A DNA stretch of 64,000 nt, taken from contig CAVWQC010000007.1 in NCBI GenBank assembly GCA_963757065.1, forward strand, positions 434,001 to 498,000, in the 5' to 3' direction. The position numbers and the translations under genes are program-made. The stretch's first letter is position 1; the number at the start of each line of letters is the position of its first letter. Below are positions 52,437 through 59,874 of the stretch, piece by piece. This DNA comes from PNON01 sp963757065 (GTDB lineage Bacteria > Chloroflexota > Anaerolineae > Anaerolineales > Anaerolineaceae). Below the pieces are notes generated by a model that saw only the letters and a list, made by a program, of their open reading frames with translations, had not been told where the DNA came from and ran no database searches.

Positions 52437-53048
52437 ATGAAAATATATTTTGCCCGACACGGTGAGAGTGAAGCCAACATTGAAAATGTGATCTCCAATC
52501 GGGATCTGATTCACCCGCTGACTCAAACAGGCAGGGAACAGGCAGCCAACCTCGCCGAGCACTTGATCGATGCTGGAATCACCGGAATATTTTGCAGCCC
52601 GATCCAACGAGCAGTCGAAACTGCAATGATTATTGGTGCAATCCTTAAGGTACCTGTTGCCAAGGCAGATGCACTCAGTGAGTTCGATTGTGGAATCATG
52701 GAAGGCCGTTCTGATGAAAAAGCCTGGTTCGAGGTTGGTCGTGCAGTTCGAACCTGGCTGGAGAAAGATGACCTGGATTATAAAATTGAAGGTGGGGAAA
52801 GCTGCCATGAGGTTCAGGACCGGTTCTTCGTTTTTGTGAATAGACTAATCCAACTGGGCAGAGATGAAACATATTTATTGATCAGTCACGGGGGAACGCT
52901 GCGATTGACGATCCCATTTCTGTTTCAAAATTTACCATCCACTCTATATCAGGACCATTTCTTTGGATATACTGATTATGCGGTTGCTGAAGTGGTGGAA
53001 AGGAAATTAATATGCAGGGAGTGGTGCGGTCAAAAAATGTTCAGTTGA
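52437..53048 (+). CDS. Histidine phosphatase family protein
   Basis: 203 residues with the phosphoglycerate-mutase fold. RHG at 7-9 (FARHGESEANIENV) includes the phospho-acceptor His8, CSPIQRAVETA follows, and the second catalytic His is in LISHGGTLR. Could be a broad phosphatase or a lipid-head/sugar phosphatase; relation to the acylation genes is inferred only from position. Two bases separate it from the ligase stop. Confidence 0.88.
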   Translation: MKIYFARHGESEANIENVISNRDLIHPLTQTGREQAANLAEHLIDAGITGIFCSPIQRAVETAMIIGAILKVPVAKADALSEFDCGIMEGRSDEKAWFEVGRAVRTWLEKDDLDYKIEGGESCHEVQDRFFVFVNRLIQLGRDETYLLISHGGTLRLTIPFLFQNLPSTLYQDHFFGYTDYAVAEVVERKLICREWCGQKMFS

Positions 53049-53073
53049 ATACATCAGCAAAGAGAGGCTGCGA

Positions 53074-53853
53074 ATGATCGGAGCGATTGCAGGTGACATT
53101 ATCGGTTCAGTTTATGAGTGGAATAATATCAAGACCACTGATTTCCCCTTGATGAATGATGCGTGTTTTTTTACGGATGATTCTGTGTTGACCGTTGCTC
53201 TGGCTGATAGCATTTTGACCGGCATACCATACACAACACTCCTCAAGGAATATTATTCTCTTTATCCCAAAGCCGGGTATGGAGGAATGTTCGGTCGATG
53301 GGCAAGTTCTGATACGACTGAGCCATATAATAGTTATGGAAATGGTGCTGCCATGCGAATCAGCCCCGTGGGATTTGCTTTTTCAACATTGGATTCGGTC
53401 ATGGCGAAAGCGGAAGAATATACCAAGGTCACTCATAGTCACCCGGAAGGGATCAAAGGCGCACAGGCAACTGCTGCGGCGATTTACCTTGCCAGGACTG
53501 GTAACGACAAAGACCAGATCCGTGGATTCATCCAGATGCGATTCGGATATGACCTTTCAAGACGGTTGGACGATATAAGACCGGGATACAAATTCGATGA
53601 AACCTGTCAGGGAACGGTACCTGAGGCGATCATCGCATTTCTGGAATCAGACAGCTACGAGAATGCAATTCGTTTGGCAATCTCACTGGGTGGGGATAGC
53701 GATACGATTGCGTGCATTACCGGCGGGATCGCACAGGCATTCTACGGGGGTGTTCCAATTGAAATTGAAAAATTGGTTTATAAAAAGTTGGATTCAAAAC
53801 TGGGTAATATCACTCACAATTTCATGAAGAAATTTATCGACAATAGCCAATAA
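53074..53853 (+). CDS. ADP-ribosylglycohydrolase family protein
   Basis: 259 residues of the DraG/ARH family, which removes ADP-ribose from proteins or other targets. N-terminal GAIAGDIIGSVYEW, metal-binding FFTDDSVLTVALADSI, and the C-terminal GGDSDTIACITGGIAQAFYG with the paired Asp residues are intact. Follows the histidine phosphatase by 25 bases on the same strand, so it may be the last gene of the operon. Target unknown. Confidence 0.92.
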   Translation: MIGAIAGDIIGSVYEWNNIKTTDFPLMNDACFFTDDSVLTVALADSILTGIPYTTLLKEYYSLYPKAGYGGMFGRWASSDTTEPYNSYGNGAAMRISPVGFAFSTLDSVMAKAEEYTKVTHSHPEGIKGAQATAAAIYLARTGNDKDQIRGFIQMRFGYDLSRRLDDIRPGYKFDETCQGTVPEAIIAFLESDSYENAIRLAISLGGDSDTIACITGGIAQAFYGGVPIEIEKLVYKKLDSKLGNITHNFMKKFIDNSQ

Positions 53854-53866
53854 AGGCAAAATCAGA

Positions 53867-54067
53867 TCAGGCTCGTAAATCGACCAACCTGCCGCTGCCA
53901 TCCAGGCTGGATTGCTGGATCATCTTTACCAAAGCCTGCCCTTGCAGAGCCTGTTGATCCTGGATTTGCTTTACGACCGAGACTGCGATTGATGTACGAG
54001 CGTTCCCTGAATCGACCTGACTCTGGACAAGATTCAATACATCATTCGTAGATACGCTATTTACCAT
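53867..54067 (-). CDS. Small YjfB-like protein
   Basis: 66 residues, MVNSVSTNDVLNLV, amphipathic and mostly helical. SIAVSVVKQIQDQQALQGQA and LVKMIQQSS resemble the YjfB_motility family (PF14070) of about 60-residue proteins, sometimes near flagellar genes, of unknown role. No flagellar genes lie nearby. The gene ends 13 bases from the convergent ADP-ribosylglycohydrolase gene and begins about 93 bases before tRNA-Lys on the other strand. Weak family evidence. Confidence 0.5.
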   Translation of the reverse strand: MVNSVSTNDVLNLVQSQVDSGNARTSIAVSVVKQIQDQQALQGQALVKMIQQSSLDGSGRLVDLRA

Positions 54068-54160
54068 ATGATCATTATCGGCTGATTATTTCCGGACTGA
54101 AGCCCCGGGGGTTCGCATTGACATGAAAATGGATTACGGTATAATTCCTGATTGCCTCAC

Positions 54161-54232
54161 GGTCCACTAGCTCAATGGCAGAGCAACTGACTCTTAATCA
54201 GCAGGTTCAGGGTTCGACTCCCTGGTGGATCA
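54161..54232 (+). tRNA. tRNA-Lys (CTT)
   Basis: 72 nt folding as a cloverleaf. Acceptor GGTCCAC / GTGGATC, discriminator A at 54232; D-arm GCTC / GAGC; anticodon loop CTCTTAA (54191-54197) with anticodon CTT at 54193-54195, decoding AAG Lys; T-arm CAGGG / CCCTG with loop TTCGACT (54213-54219). One mismatch (A-C) at the outer anticodon-stem pair. CCA is not encoded; the genome continues CCT. A terminator follows at 54314-54335, beyond a partial copy of its own 3' half. Confidence 0.93.
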
Positions 54233-54255
54233 CCTACCCGAATATTAGTATTGTT

Positions 54256-54307
54256 CCAGCTTCAGGGTCCCCGGAAGGGGATAGTATTCGACTCCCTGGT
54301 GGATCAC
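54256..54307 (+). repeat. tRNA-Lys 3'-half copy 1, interrupted in the T-loop
   Basis: Reads CAGCTTCAGGGT, then an insert CCCCGGAAGGGGATAGTATT, then CGACTCCCTGGTGGATCAC, the last 19 bases identical to the tRNA 3' end. The insert splits the T-loop TT|CGACT. It holds a CCCC-GGAA-GGGG hairpin. It lies between tRNA-Lys and its terminator, so it is probably transcribed with it. Confidence 0.85.
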
Positions 54308-54313
54308 AAGATA

Positions 54314-54335
54314 AACCGGGATCACCCGGTTTTTT
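54314..54335 (+). terminator. Terminator of the tRNA-Lys transcript
   Basis: AACCGGG (54314-54320) / CCCGGTT (54325-54331), loop ATCA, T-run to 54335. Strong intrinsic terminator. Confidence 0.88.
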
Positions 54336-54339
54336 GTTG

Positions 54340-54412
54340 CCAGCTTCAGGGTCCCCTTACCCCAAAGGGGTGCTTCGCAAGGGGATTGTATTCAACTCCC
54401 TGGTGGATCACC
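54340..54412 (+). repeat. tRNA-Lys 3'-half copy 2, with larger T-loop insert
   Basis: Begins CCAGCTTCAGGGT and ends CAACTCCCTGGTGGATCACC, close to copy 1 and to the tRNA 3' end. The insert is longer: CCCCTT and AAGGGG enclose a nested hairpin ACCCC-AAA-GGGGT plus GCTTCGC. It appears to be the full version of the insert shortened in copies 1 and 3. Overlaps no gene. Confidence 0.85.
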
Positions 54413-54431
54413 TTCCAAAAAATTTATTCCG

Positions 54432-55805
54432 CTATTTCGGCAAGGAAATTACTATCCGGGTCTTGCCATCTTCCAAGACAAAAGTGATCATCATTTCTGC
54501 GTTATTCTTTGACCACGATTGGGTAACCGTGTTTGTATCCGATATATCATTAGTTAGAGTCCATTCATTAGTGATCAATTGCTCGTGATAAAAAGAAACC
54601 ACCACATCGATCGTGTCCGGCGAAATGAACATCACGAATTCACCGGTCTCCATTAAGTTAAACGACCCGGGGTAAAGCGGTATATCCTCTGGTAACCCGC
54701 TTTCAACTGGATCGATCGTTGGTGCTGGTGTAAGTACTCCGGATGGTGTTGCTGGCAGGTCGACTTCACTTTTTGAAGAAGATTTCGGTATTGTTGAGAA
54801 CTGCAATTCTACATTCATTAGGTTATTGTCTGATCCGGACAGGAACAACGTCAATACTTGGTCTCCTTTCCTGAAATCCATTAAGAATGGTGCTGTGATT
54901 GCACCTTGTAGTGGCTTTTCAGGTGGTTGCCAGCCGAGGGAGGATAGCTGATCAATGTAGAAATCTACCACCTCAGACGCCTGGGAAGAGGTATCGTATG
55001 TCAGGCTCCCGCTTTCATAAGTGATGTTAACTGAGCCCTCCGGGGGGGTGATCTCAACAGGGACCGCCCTGCATCCCTCAGGAAGACTGATTGCATCTTT
55101 TTGTTCTAACAATTCAAGTTGATATACCCAGGTTTGAGCGATTTCCAGGTCCTTCCCGGTGATTTTTTCAGGAAGGGCAACATTAAGCAGGTATTTAATC
55201 ACATACCCGCCATCGTCAGCTATCCAGAGTTCTCCTGTTACGTTTTCACTTCCCTTTGCTACTGGAAGGCTGCCCCGGTCAAAAGAATAATGCGAACTGT
55301 CAATCCCGTTCACATTTTCTCTCCCGACAAAATCTGCATTTTTAACTGGAATCAGTAATGATGCGGGATCTGTAACCGGATTGTCTTTGGGTGAGGTGTT
55401 GGAACCCCGGCATTCGGATTGATCTTGTTCCCATTCATAGAACGCTCCATCAAGCGATATCAACCGCATGGAGAAGGCACGGGTATCAGTCCCGCTAACC
55501 GAGTTGGAATAGTCAAATGCCCCGGAAGATGGCTGTTTGGACAATTCGTAACTACTGTGGCGTTCATAAGGTTGACCGTCCAACGTACCGGCAAGGTCCT
55601 GCTTCAAGGAAGCTTTGTACCCGGAAAGTTGGTCCAAACCAATCACCGGGTTCAAAAGCAGATCTCCGACATTGGATGTCGAACCTGCGCTGGGAGATGT
55701 TTCCTGTGTTTTTTGCTGAACCCTGGATGTCAACGAACACGAAAGGGTTACAAGGAGAAGGGTAATTATGCCAGTGACTTTTATAAACCATTTATTAGCA
55801 TTCAT
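54432..55805 (-). CDS. Lipoprotein of unknown function (457 residues)
   Basis: ATG 55805 is preceded by GGAGG and overlaps the stop of the upstream gene (ATGA); longer upstream in-frame starts have no such site. The N-terminus ITLLLVTLSCSLTSR is a lipoprotein signal with lipobox L-S-C, so it is exported and lipid-anchored. Two parts follow: a LppX/LolA-like region (about 50-260, with SYELSKQPSSGAFDYS and GELWIADDGGYVIKYLLNV), and two repeats of a 75-residue domain (GSLTYDTSSQASEVVDFYID and EFVMFISPDTIDVVVSFYHE, each followed by W-x-F/L strands), linked by a Pro/Thr-rich segment. No enzyme motif. Located between tRNA-derived repeats. Confidence 0.75.
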   Translation of the reverse strand: MNANKWFIKVTGIITLLLVTLSCSLTSRVQQKTQETSPSAGSTSNVGDLLLNPVIGLDQLSGYKASLKQDLAGTLDGQPYERHSSYELSKQPSSGAFDYSNSVSGTDTRAFSMRLISLDGAFYEWEQDQSECRGSNTSPKDNPVTDPASLLIPVKNADFVGRENVNGIDSSHYSFDRGSLPVAKGSENVTGELWIADDGGYVIKYLLNVALPEKITGKDLEIAQTWVYQLELLEQKDAISLPEGCRAVPVEITPPEGSVNITYESGSLTYDTSSQASEVVDFYIDQLSSLGWQPPEKPLQGAITAPFLMDFRKGDQVLTLFLSGSDNNLMNVELQFSTIPKSSSKSEVDLPATPSGVLTPAPTIDPVESGLPEDIPLYPGSFNLMETGEFVMFISPDTIDVVVSFYHEQLITNEWTLTNDISDTNTVTQSWSKNNAEMMITFVLEDGKTRIVISLPK

Positions 55806-56708
55806 TTGGCTGCCTCCCTCGTTAATTTGAGAATGGCGAAATAGAAGGAGTTGAACCCAGACAGGGCGTCGATACCACCCTGAATGAATGGGACATCGAT
55901 CATTTTTGTGCCTTCTCCAGCCGAAAACTTTTCGCTGATCCATGGATCTTCCTGAATATTTACCGGGAGGGATAAATTTTGGGGATGGGAGTCGCCATCA
56001 CAGGTGATGACCACGCTATGGACATCAGTGAAGGATTCGGGTGTGCCAATAACCAATGTCACACCACCATTTTCACCTATTTCCACCGTTTTAACATCCA
56101 CGAGGCCTTCCGCGTGATCGGTGTTATTTGTGCTCAAGGAGCACTCCGGCGGAAAGCGCGTGAAAGTGCCATCATAAGTGATCCTTTTCAAGAAACCTTC
56201 TGCCTGGCGTGGATGGTTTGGATCAGGAACGGTAAGCAAACCAGACGATTTCATTACAAGTTCCATATCAAGAATTTCACCAAAATAGTAGCTGTGGATA
56301 TTCAGGTCGTATCGATAGTTGCATTTTTCCACTTCAAAGTTTGCAGTAGATTGAGTATCCACTTCAAGATCTGCTGTTGAATAGCTTAACAGTGACTGTC
56401 TCGTACCCTTCCTTTTGAGCTTCATAGACGAAGTAGGCAGTACCGCTGTTTGTTCCCGGGCGCTGGGTGGATGGGTCCATCTCTCCGAGTTTGGCACTCG
56501 CTGAGATTGGTCCTGGTCCGCTAAGCGATGAAAGGGTGTCACCAGTAGAATCCCATTTTGCTGTCAACATGTATGGTTCTCCGACGCAAACAAGTCCGTC
56601 AAGCCCGGATACGGATATTGTCCATTCTCCTTTCCCCACATTGGGTGAATGACCTGAAACTTGAGCTGAAGGTAACATGTTCCCAATAAGAATGCAAAAG
56701 ATCAACAT
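55802..56708 (-). CDS. Exported protein of unknown function, frameshifted
   Basis: ATG 56708 follows AAGGAG and opens a signal peptide (LIFCILIGNMLPSAQVSG) and a beta-rich domain (WTISVSGLDGLVCVGEP, VYEAQKEGYETVTVKLF). At about 56370-56380 the frame shifts by one extra base: frame 0 reaches TGA near 56364, while the +1 frame continues ADLEVDTQSTANFEVEKCNY to TGA 55802. Joined length is about 301 residues. No family recognised; a cell-surface beta-sandwich is the best guess. Stop overlaps the start of the lipoprotein gene, so the two are coupled. Confidence 0.65.
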
Positions 56709-57165
56709 GTATCTCCTTGCAATAGGAGAATAATGTATTGATAATCTCACTTCGCATAAGATCCTCCTTTAGAATCCGACAGGTCAATCGGAACCGAGCG
56801 ATTTTCTGGTTAGGTTTGCATGTCCAGGTTAATTGAATTTACCTATTGTAGTAAACCTGCTCACAGTCCAAATTCGAACAAATCACCATGTTTGATACGA
56901 TACGTTGGATTATTGTATTTTACAAAATTACGGTAATAATGCAAGAAAACCAGTTAGTCACTTTGGTTTTCAATAATTATCATATTTATTAGTATCCCCC
57001 AATGTTTACTAACCTTTGTCTCAACTGAAGAAATTATAAAAACAAATGCAACGCCCCTTTAAACCTTCAACTCTTATATTTCAAAAAAATACAAAGTGCC
57101 AATAGATGTTATATTAATTCTATATATCCCAATGGAAGCAAAAGAACGAAAGAATTCATTAACCA

Positions 57166-57224
57166 TAATCAGCAAGTTCAGGGTTACCGGAAGGGGATGA
57201 TATTCGACTCCCTGGTGATCCACC
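57166..57224 (+). repeat. tRNA-Lys 3'-half copy 3 (distal), candidate attachment-site remnant
   Basis: 57166-57185 match the tRNA from the anticodon loop to the T-loop at 19 of 20 bases (TAATCAGCAAGTTCAGGGTT). An insert ACCGGAAGGGGATGATATT follows, then CGACTCCCTGGTG and a damaged 3' end. It keeps more of the 5' side than the other copies. Lies 3 kb from tRNA-Lys, in the same orientation. Confidence 0.8.
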
Positions 57225-57231
57225 AGGGAGT
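57207..57231. repeat. Perfect inverted repeat
   Basis: ACTCCCTGGTG (57207-57217) and CACCAGGGAGT (57221-57231) pair perfectly around ATC. The left arm is the tRNA 3' strand of the T-stem and acceptor; the right arm restores a complementary copy, so the end of the tRNA remnant is folded back on itself. Confidence 0.75.
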
Positions 57232-57268
57232 GGTGGTCAAATCGACAGTTACTTTTCTTAAATCAATT

Positions 57269-57300
57269 GAGAGCCTCAATTGATGAGACTCTCCTTTTTT
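57269..57300 (+). terminator. Terminator-like hairpin
   Basis: GAGAG-C-CTC (57269-57277) pairs with GAG-A-CTCTC (57285-57293) with one mismatch, followed by CTTTTTT. Oriented on the plus strand, where no gene precedes it except the tRNA remnant; an overlapping stem ATCAATTGAG / CTCAATTGAT could act for the minus-strand gene. Confidence 0.55.
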
Positions 57301-57362
57301 CATTCACTCGACCACAAATCTTGGATCTCGCTTCAAATCACCTTATTGACTAGGGAGGCAAT

Positions 57363-58625
57363 TTATTTATGCAAATTCCTCGCGGCTATGAAGCTCAGGC
57401 CGTTTTCGGTGAGTGCACGAGCCGTCCTGTTGCAGGCATCCACTTTATCGAGATAGTTGATCCGTAAATTATCCCAATCACCACTGGCGATGACTTCGTT
57501 TTTCTCGCGGAAGTAGTCGAGCAGGTCGGAAAGATGAGCCCGGGTCACATCCACTTCCGGATCGCCGCCCTCGTGTTTGGCTGCAATATTTGCAACATGG
57601 TCGGCCACCTGGATGAGTTCATCGCGGCGGTTATAGGGTTGAATGACGATACTTTTTTGCGGTTCGGTGATGTGATGTTCAAAACGAATTACTTTCTCAA
57701 AACCGAGTTCTTTTCGGAAATCGGCGGTCAATTCCATAGTCTGGTTATTGATGGAGTTCGACCAGTTGAACCCGATTACAGGTGATGAGCCATCTTCACG
57801 GCTGTATAGCTTGGCCATCATCATGATCCATAGAGCGTGGTATGGATTATCCGATCCGAAAAAGACCGAGATCTTGAACTGGATGTTCACGCCCAGTTTG
57901 TAAAGCATAAAACCGAGCAATATTGTTCCGGCATTAAAGTTGAGTACATGCTGGACGCCATAGTTGGTGTAGTAATACAGGAACTCGTCCAACCACATCA
58001 AGGCGTGCTCGTTGGGCTGCCCGATTCCACCAAAGTAACCGGTGATGGTGGCCGGACCACCCAGGTGCGGATTGGAACCATCGGTTCCTTTGGTATCGAG
58101 AGTTTCGACAAACGACGCTCCAATGATGTCCAGTGCTGCTACTATGGCGGGCAAATCGCCATCTGCTTCGGATTCTTTCATATTGCGAACGGCAATGAAG
58201 CGCCCGGGGACGAGTGTTTTGTTGGCAATGGCCTGCTCTGCCATGGCGCGGATCCAGGGGAAATACTGGAGTGCTGAAACTTCCAGTGTAACTGCAAATT
58301 CATCCTTGAATTTTGTTTTTTTCGCGGCTTCCCCAAGAATATTTTGGCGGTAATCGGCTACTGGGATGAAAGTACCCCGGTCACGCTGTTCGATCAACCA
58401 ATTTAAATCCTTGATGTATTCCGGAGATTTCGCTTTTACCTGTTTGAACAGGTTTTCCATTTTACGGGATTCTACATGCTTGCGGTTGATTTCATCCGGT
58501 GTGCCATATTTGGCAACCACTGCCAGGAAGTCATTCATCACCCGGCTATTGGGATCAAGCAAGACGCTGTTAACTGCTTCCAGTCGGGATGCAGGGATTT
58601 GGAGAAGTGTGCGAAGGTCCGTCAT
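57363..58625 (-). CDS. Conserved-looking protein of unknown function in operon with panB
   Basis: 420 residues, soluble, no signal or membrane segment. I do not recognise the family. Visible features: HLGGPATITGYFGGIGQPNE, FNAGTILLGFMLYKLGVN, FFGSDNPYHALWIMMMAKLY, and GFNWSNSINNQTMELT, with several His and Asp residues near the centre that could form an active site. The composition looks like an enzyme, possibly a TIM-barrel type. AAAAAGGAG lies upstream of the ATG. It follows panB by 49 bases on the same strand, so a role linked to pantothenate or its precursors is possible but unproven. Confidence 0.75.
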   Translation of the reverse strand: MTDLRTLLQIPASRLEAVNSVLLDPNSRVMNDFLAVVAKYGTPDEINRKHVESRKMENLFKQVKAKSPEYIKDLNWLIEQRDRGTFIPVADYRQNILGEAAKKTKFKDEFAVTLEVSALQYFPWIRAMAEQAIANKTLVPGRFIAVRNMKESEADGDLPAIVAALDIIGASFVETLDTKGTDGSNPHLGGPATITGYFGGIGQPNEHALMWLDEFLYYYTNYGVQHVLNFNAGTILLGFMLYKLGVNIQFKISVFFGSDNPYHALWIMMMAKLYSREDGSSPVIGFNWSNSINNQTMELTADFRKELGFEKVIRFEHHITEPQKSIVIQPYNRRDELIQVADHVANIAAKHEGGDPEVDVTRAHLSDLLDYFREKNEVIASGDWDNLRINYLDKVDACNRTARALTENGLSFIAARNLHK

Positions 58626-58674
58626 TAATACTCCTTTTTACAATCAGATTTTTGGTTTACATACTGCAAAAGCA

Positions 58675-59529
58675 TTAGAGCATTTTCAACAGTTCATCAT
58701 ACTCATCATCCGGCATTCCGAACCAATTTTCGGGAGCAGGGAAGGTTTTTTCGGTAACCTCTTTAACATAGCTGTTTAAGCCGACGCTGATGGTTGCTCC
58801 GGCATCTGCAAAGACTTTGGCCATGCGTGGTTTGAACTTGGGATAGAGACCAAAAGCGTCGTGGTAGATGAGCAATTGCCCATGAGCATGCGGGCCGGAT
58901 CCAAGCGACATGATCAGGCAACCCTCTGCACGTTCAGTGATCAGTTTACATAATCGGTCAGGTACCATTTCCAGCAGGATCATAAATGCCCCGGCTTCTT
59001 CAAGCACCTTGGCATCATCGACGATCTTTTTGGCGGTTGCTGCACTCTTACCTTGCAGGCGGAATCCACCCAATGAGCTAACACTTTGAGGTGTCAGTCC
59101 CAGGTGCCCGATGGTGGGGATTCCCGCATCAACGATGCCTTTGACGCGGTCCGCCATTGACGTACCACCTTCCAGCTTGATTGCATCACATCCGGTTTCA
59201 GCCATGAAACGCCCGGCATTCCGAATAGCGGTTTCGACCGATGGCTGGTAAGTCATATATGGCATGTCACCCACGACCCAGGCATTGGGGGCACCGCGTC
59301 GAACTGCTGCGGTATGCCGGATCATATCATCCATGGTTACCGGCAGAGTACTGTCATAGCCGAGCATGGTCATACCCAGGCTATCACCTACCAGGATCAT
59401 GTCGATCCCAGCCTGATCTTGAAAGAAGGCGGTTGGGTAGTCATAACAGGTCAACCAGGTGATGGGTTTTCCTTCGGCAGCCTTTTTAAATAAACCAGGT
59501 AAGGTCATTTTCTTGCGCTGTTCAGACAT
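58675..59529 (-). CDS. panB: 3-methyl-2-oxobutanoate hydroxymethyltransferase
   Basis: First step of pantothenate synthesis: methylene-tetrahydrofolate plus alpha-ketoisovalerate to ketopantoate. 284 residues with the conserved LTCYDYPTAFFQDQAGIDMILVGDSLG (metal-binding Asp in GDSLG; listed here as LTCYDYPTAF and ILVGDSLG), GDMPYMTYQPS, AIKLEGG, IPTIGHLGLTPQSV and the C-terminal GSGPHAHGQLLIYHDAFGL. In most PanB the last motif is G-x-G-x-x-CDGQ; here SGPHAHGQ replaces it, a modest variation. First gene of the operon with the unknown 57363-58625 protein; panC and panE are absent from the window. Confidence 0.93.
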   Translation of the reverse strand: MSEQRKKMTLPGLFKKAAEGKPITWLTCYDYPTAFFQDQAGIDMILVGDSLGMTMLGYDSTLPVTMDDMIRHTAAVRRGAPNAWVVGDMPYMTYQPSVETAIRNAGRFMAETGCDAIKLEGGTSMADRVKGIVDAGIPTIGHLGLTPQSVSSLGGFRLQGKSAATAKKIVDDAKVLEEAGAFMILLEMVPDRLCKLITERAEGCLIMSLGSGPHAHGQLLIYHDAFGLYPKFKPRMAKVFADAGATISVGLNSYVKEVTEKTFPAPENWFGMPDDEYDELLKML

Positions 59530-59874
59530 TGCTTCTCCTTATCGTTTCAAAATTGGTTATTGTCTTTTGATCATTCCTGAATCACGGGCGAAAATACTAA
59601 TTCAGATTTGATGGATGGGGTGGATATGAACATCATCCTCAACGGAATTTGGAATGTGTACAATTTCAAAGCAGATGCATTCAAGGTTATTTTAGCATCA
59701 AATCAATAATAATCCTAAATGTCACCCCATTAATTTAATTTACTAAGTAAAAAAATATTGGCCTTCATATTATTCAATACCTAATTAACATAAAAAATCT
59801 GCGATTGGAAATTCCAGTAATGGTTTTTCCAATCACAGAGTGATAATGAACTTTTACAATTTGAAATTGACGTG
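59530..59874. other. 345-base intergenic region
   Basis: AT-rich and without an ORF of interest. It should contain the panB promoter; no clear consensus pair was found. The terminator at 59792-59834 for the DUF3592 gene is the only defined element. Confidence 0.5.
59792..59834 (-). terminator. Terminator after the DUF3592 gene (minus strand)
   Basis: On the minus strand, GATTGGAA and TTCCAATC (59827-59834 and 59803-59810) form an 8-bp stem with a 16-nt loop, followed after CGCAGA by a T-run (complement of 59792-59797). The spacing to the T-run is a little long. Confidence 0.6.

Larger units (their letters stand above)
56709..57362. other. 654-base non-coding region with tRNA-like copy
   Basis: AT-rich, no convincing gene. 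It contains a GAAAACCA / TGGTTTTC hairpin (56945-56952, 56964-56971), the third tRNA-Lys 3'-half copy (57166-57224), a perfect 11-bp inverted repeat (57207-57231) and a terminator-like hairpin (57269-57300). It must carry the promoter of the minus-strand exported-protein pair, which I could not place. Confidence 0.6.

Noticed and set aside
54175..54588. Long plus-strand reading frame across tRNA-Lys and its copies
   Set aside because: It begins inside the tRNA and runs through the repeats and the terminator; it has no ribosome site and its sequence mirrors the repeats, so it is not a gene.
56599..56787. Short minus-strand reading frame overlapping the exported-protein start
   Set aside because: Out of frame with the signal-peptide gene, without a ribosome site and without protein-like composition.
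54161..57231. Integrated phage or integrative element at tRNA-Lys
   Set aside because: No integrase, recombinase or phage gene lies between the repeats; only two exported-protein genes. Kept as a remnant hypothesis only.
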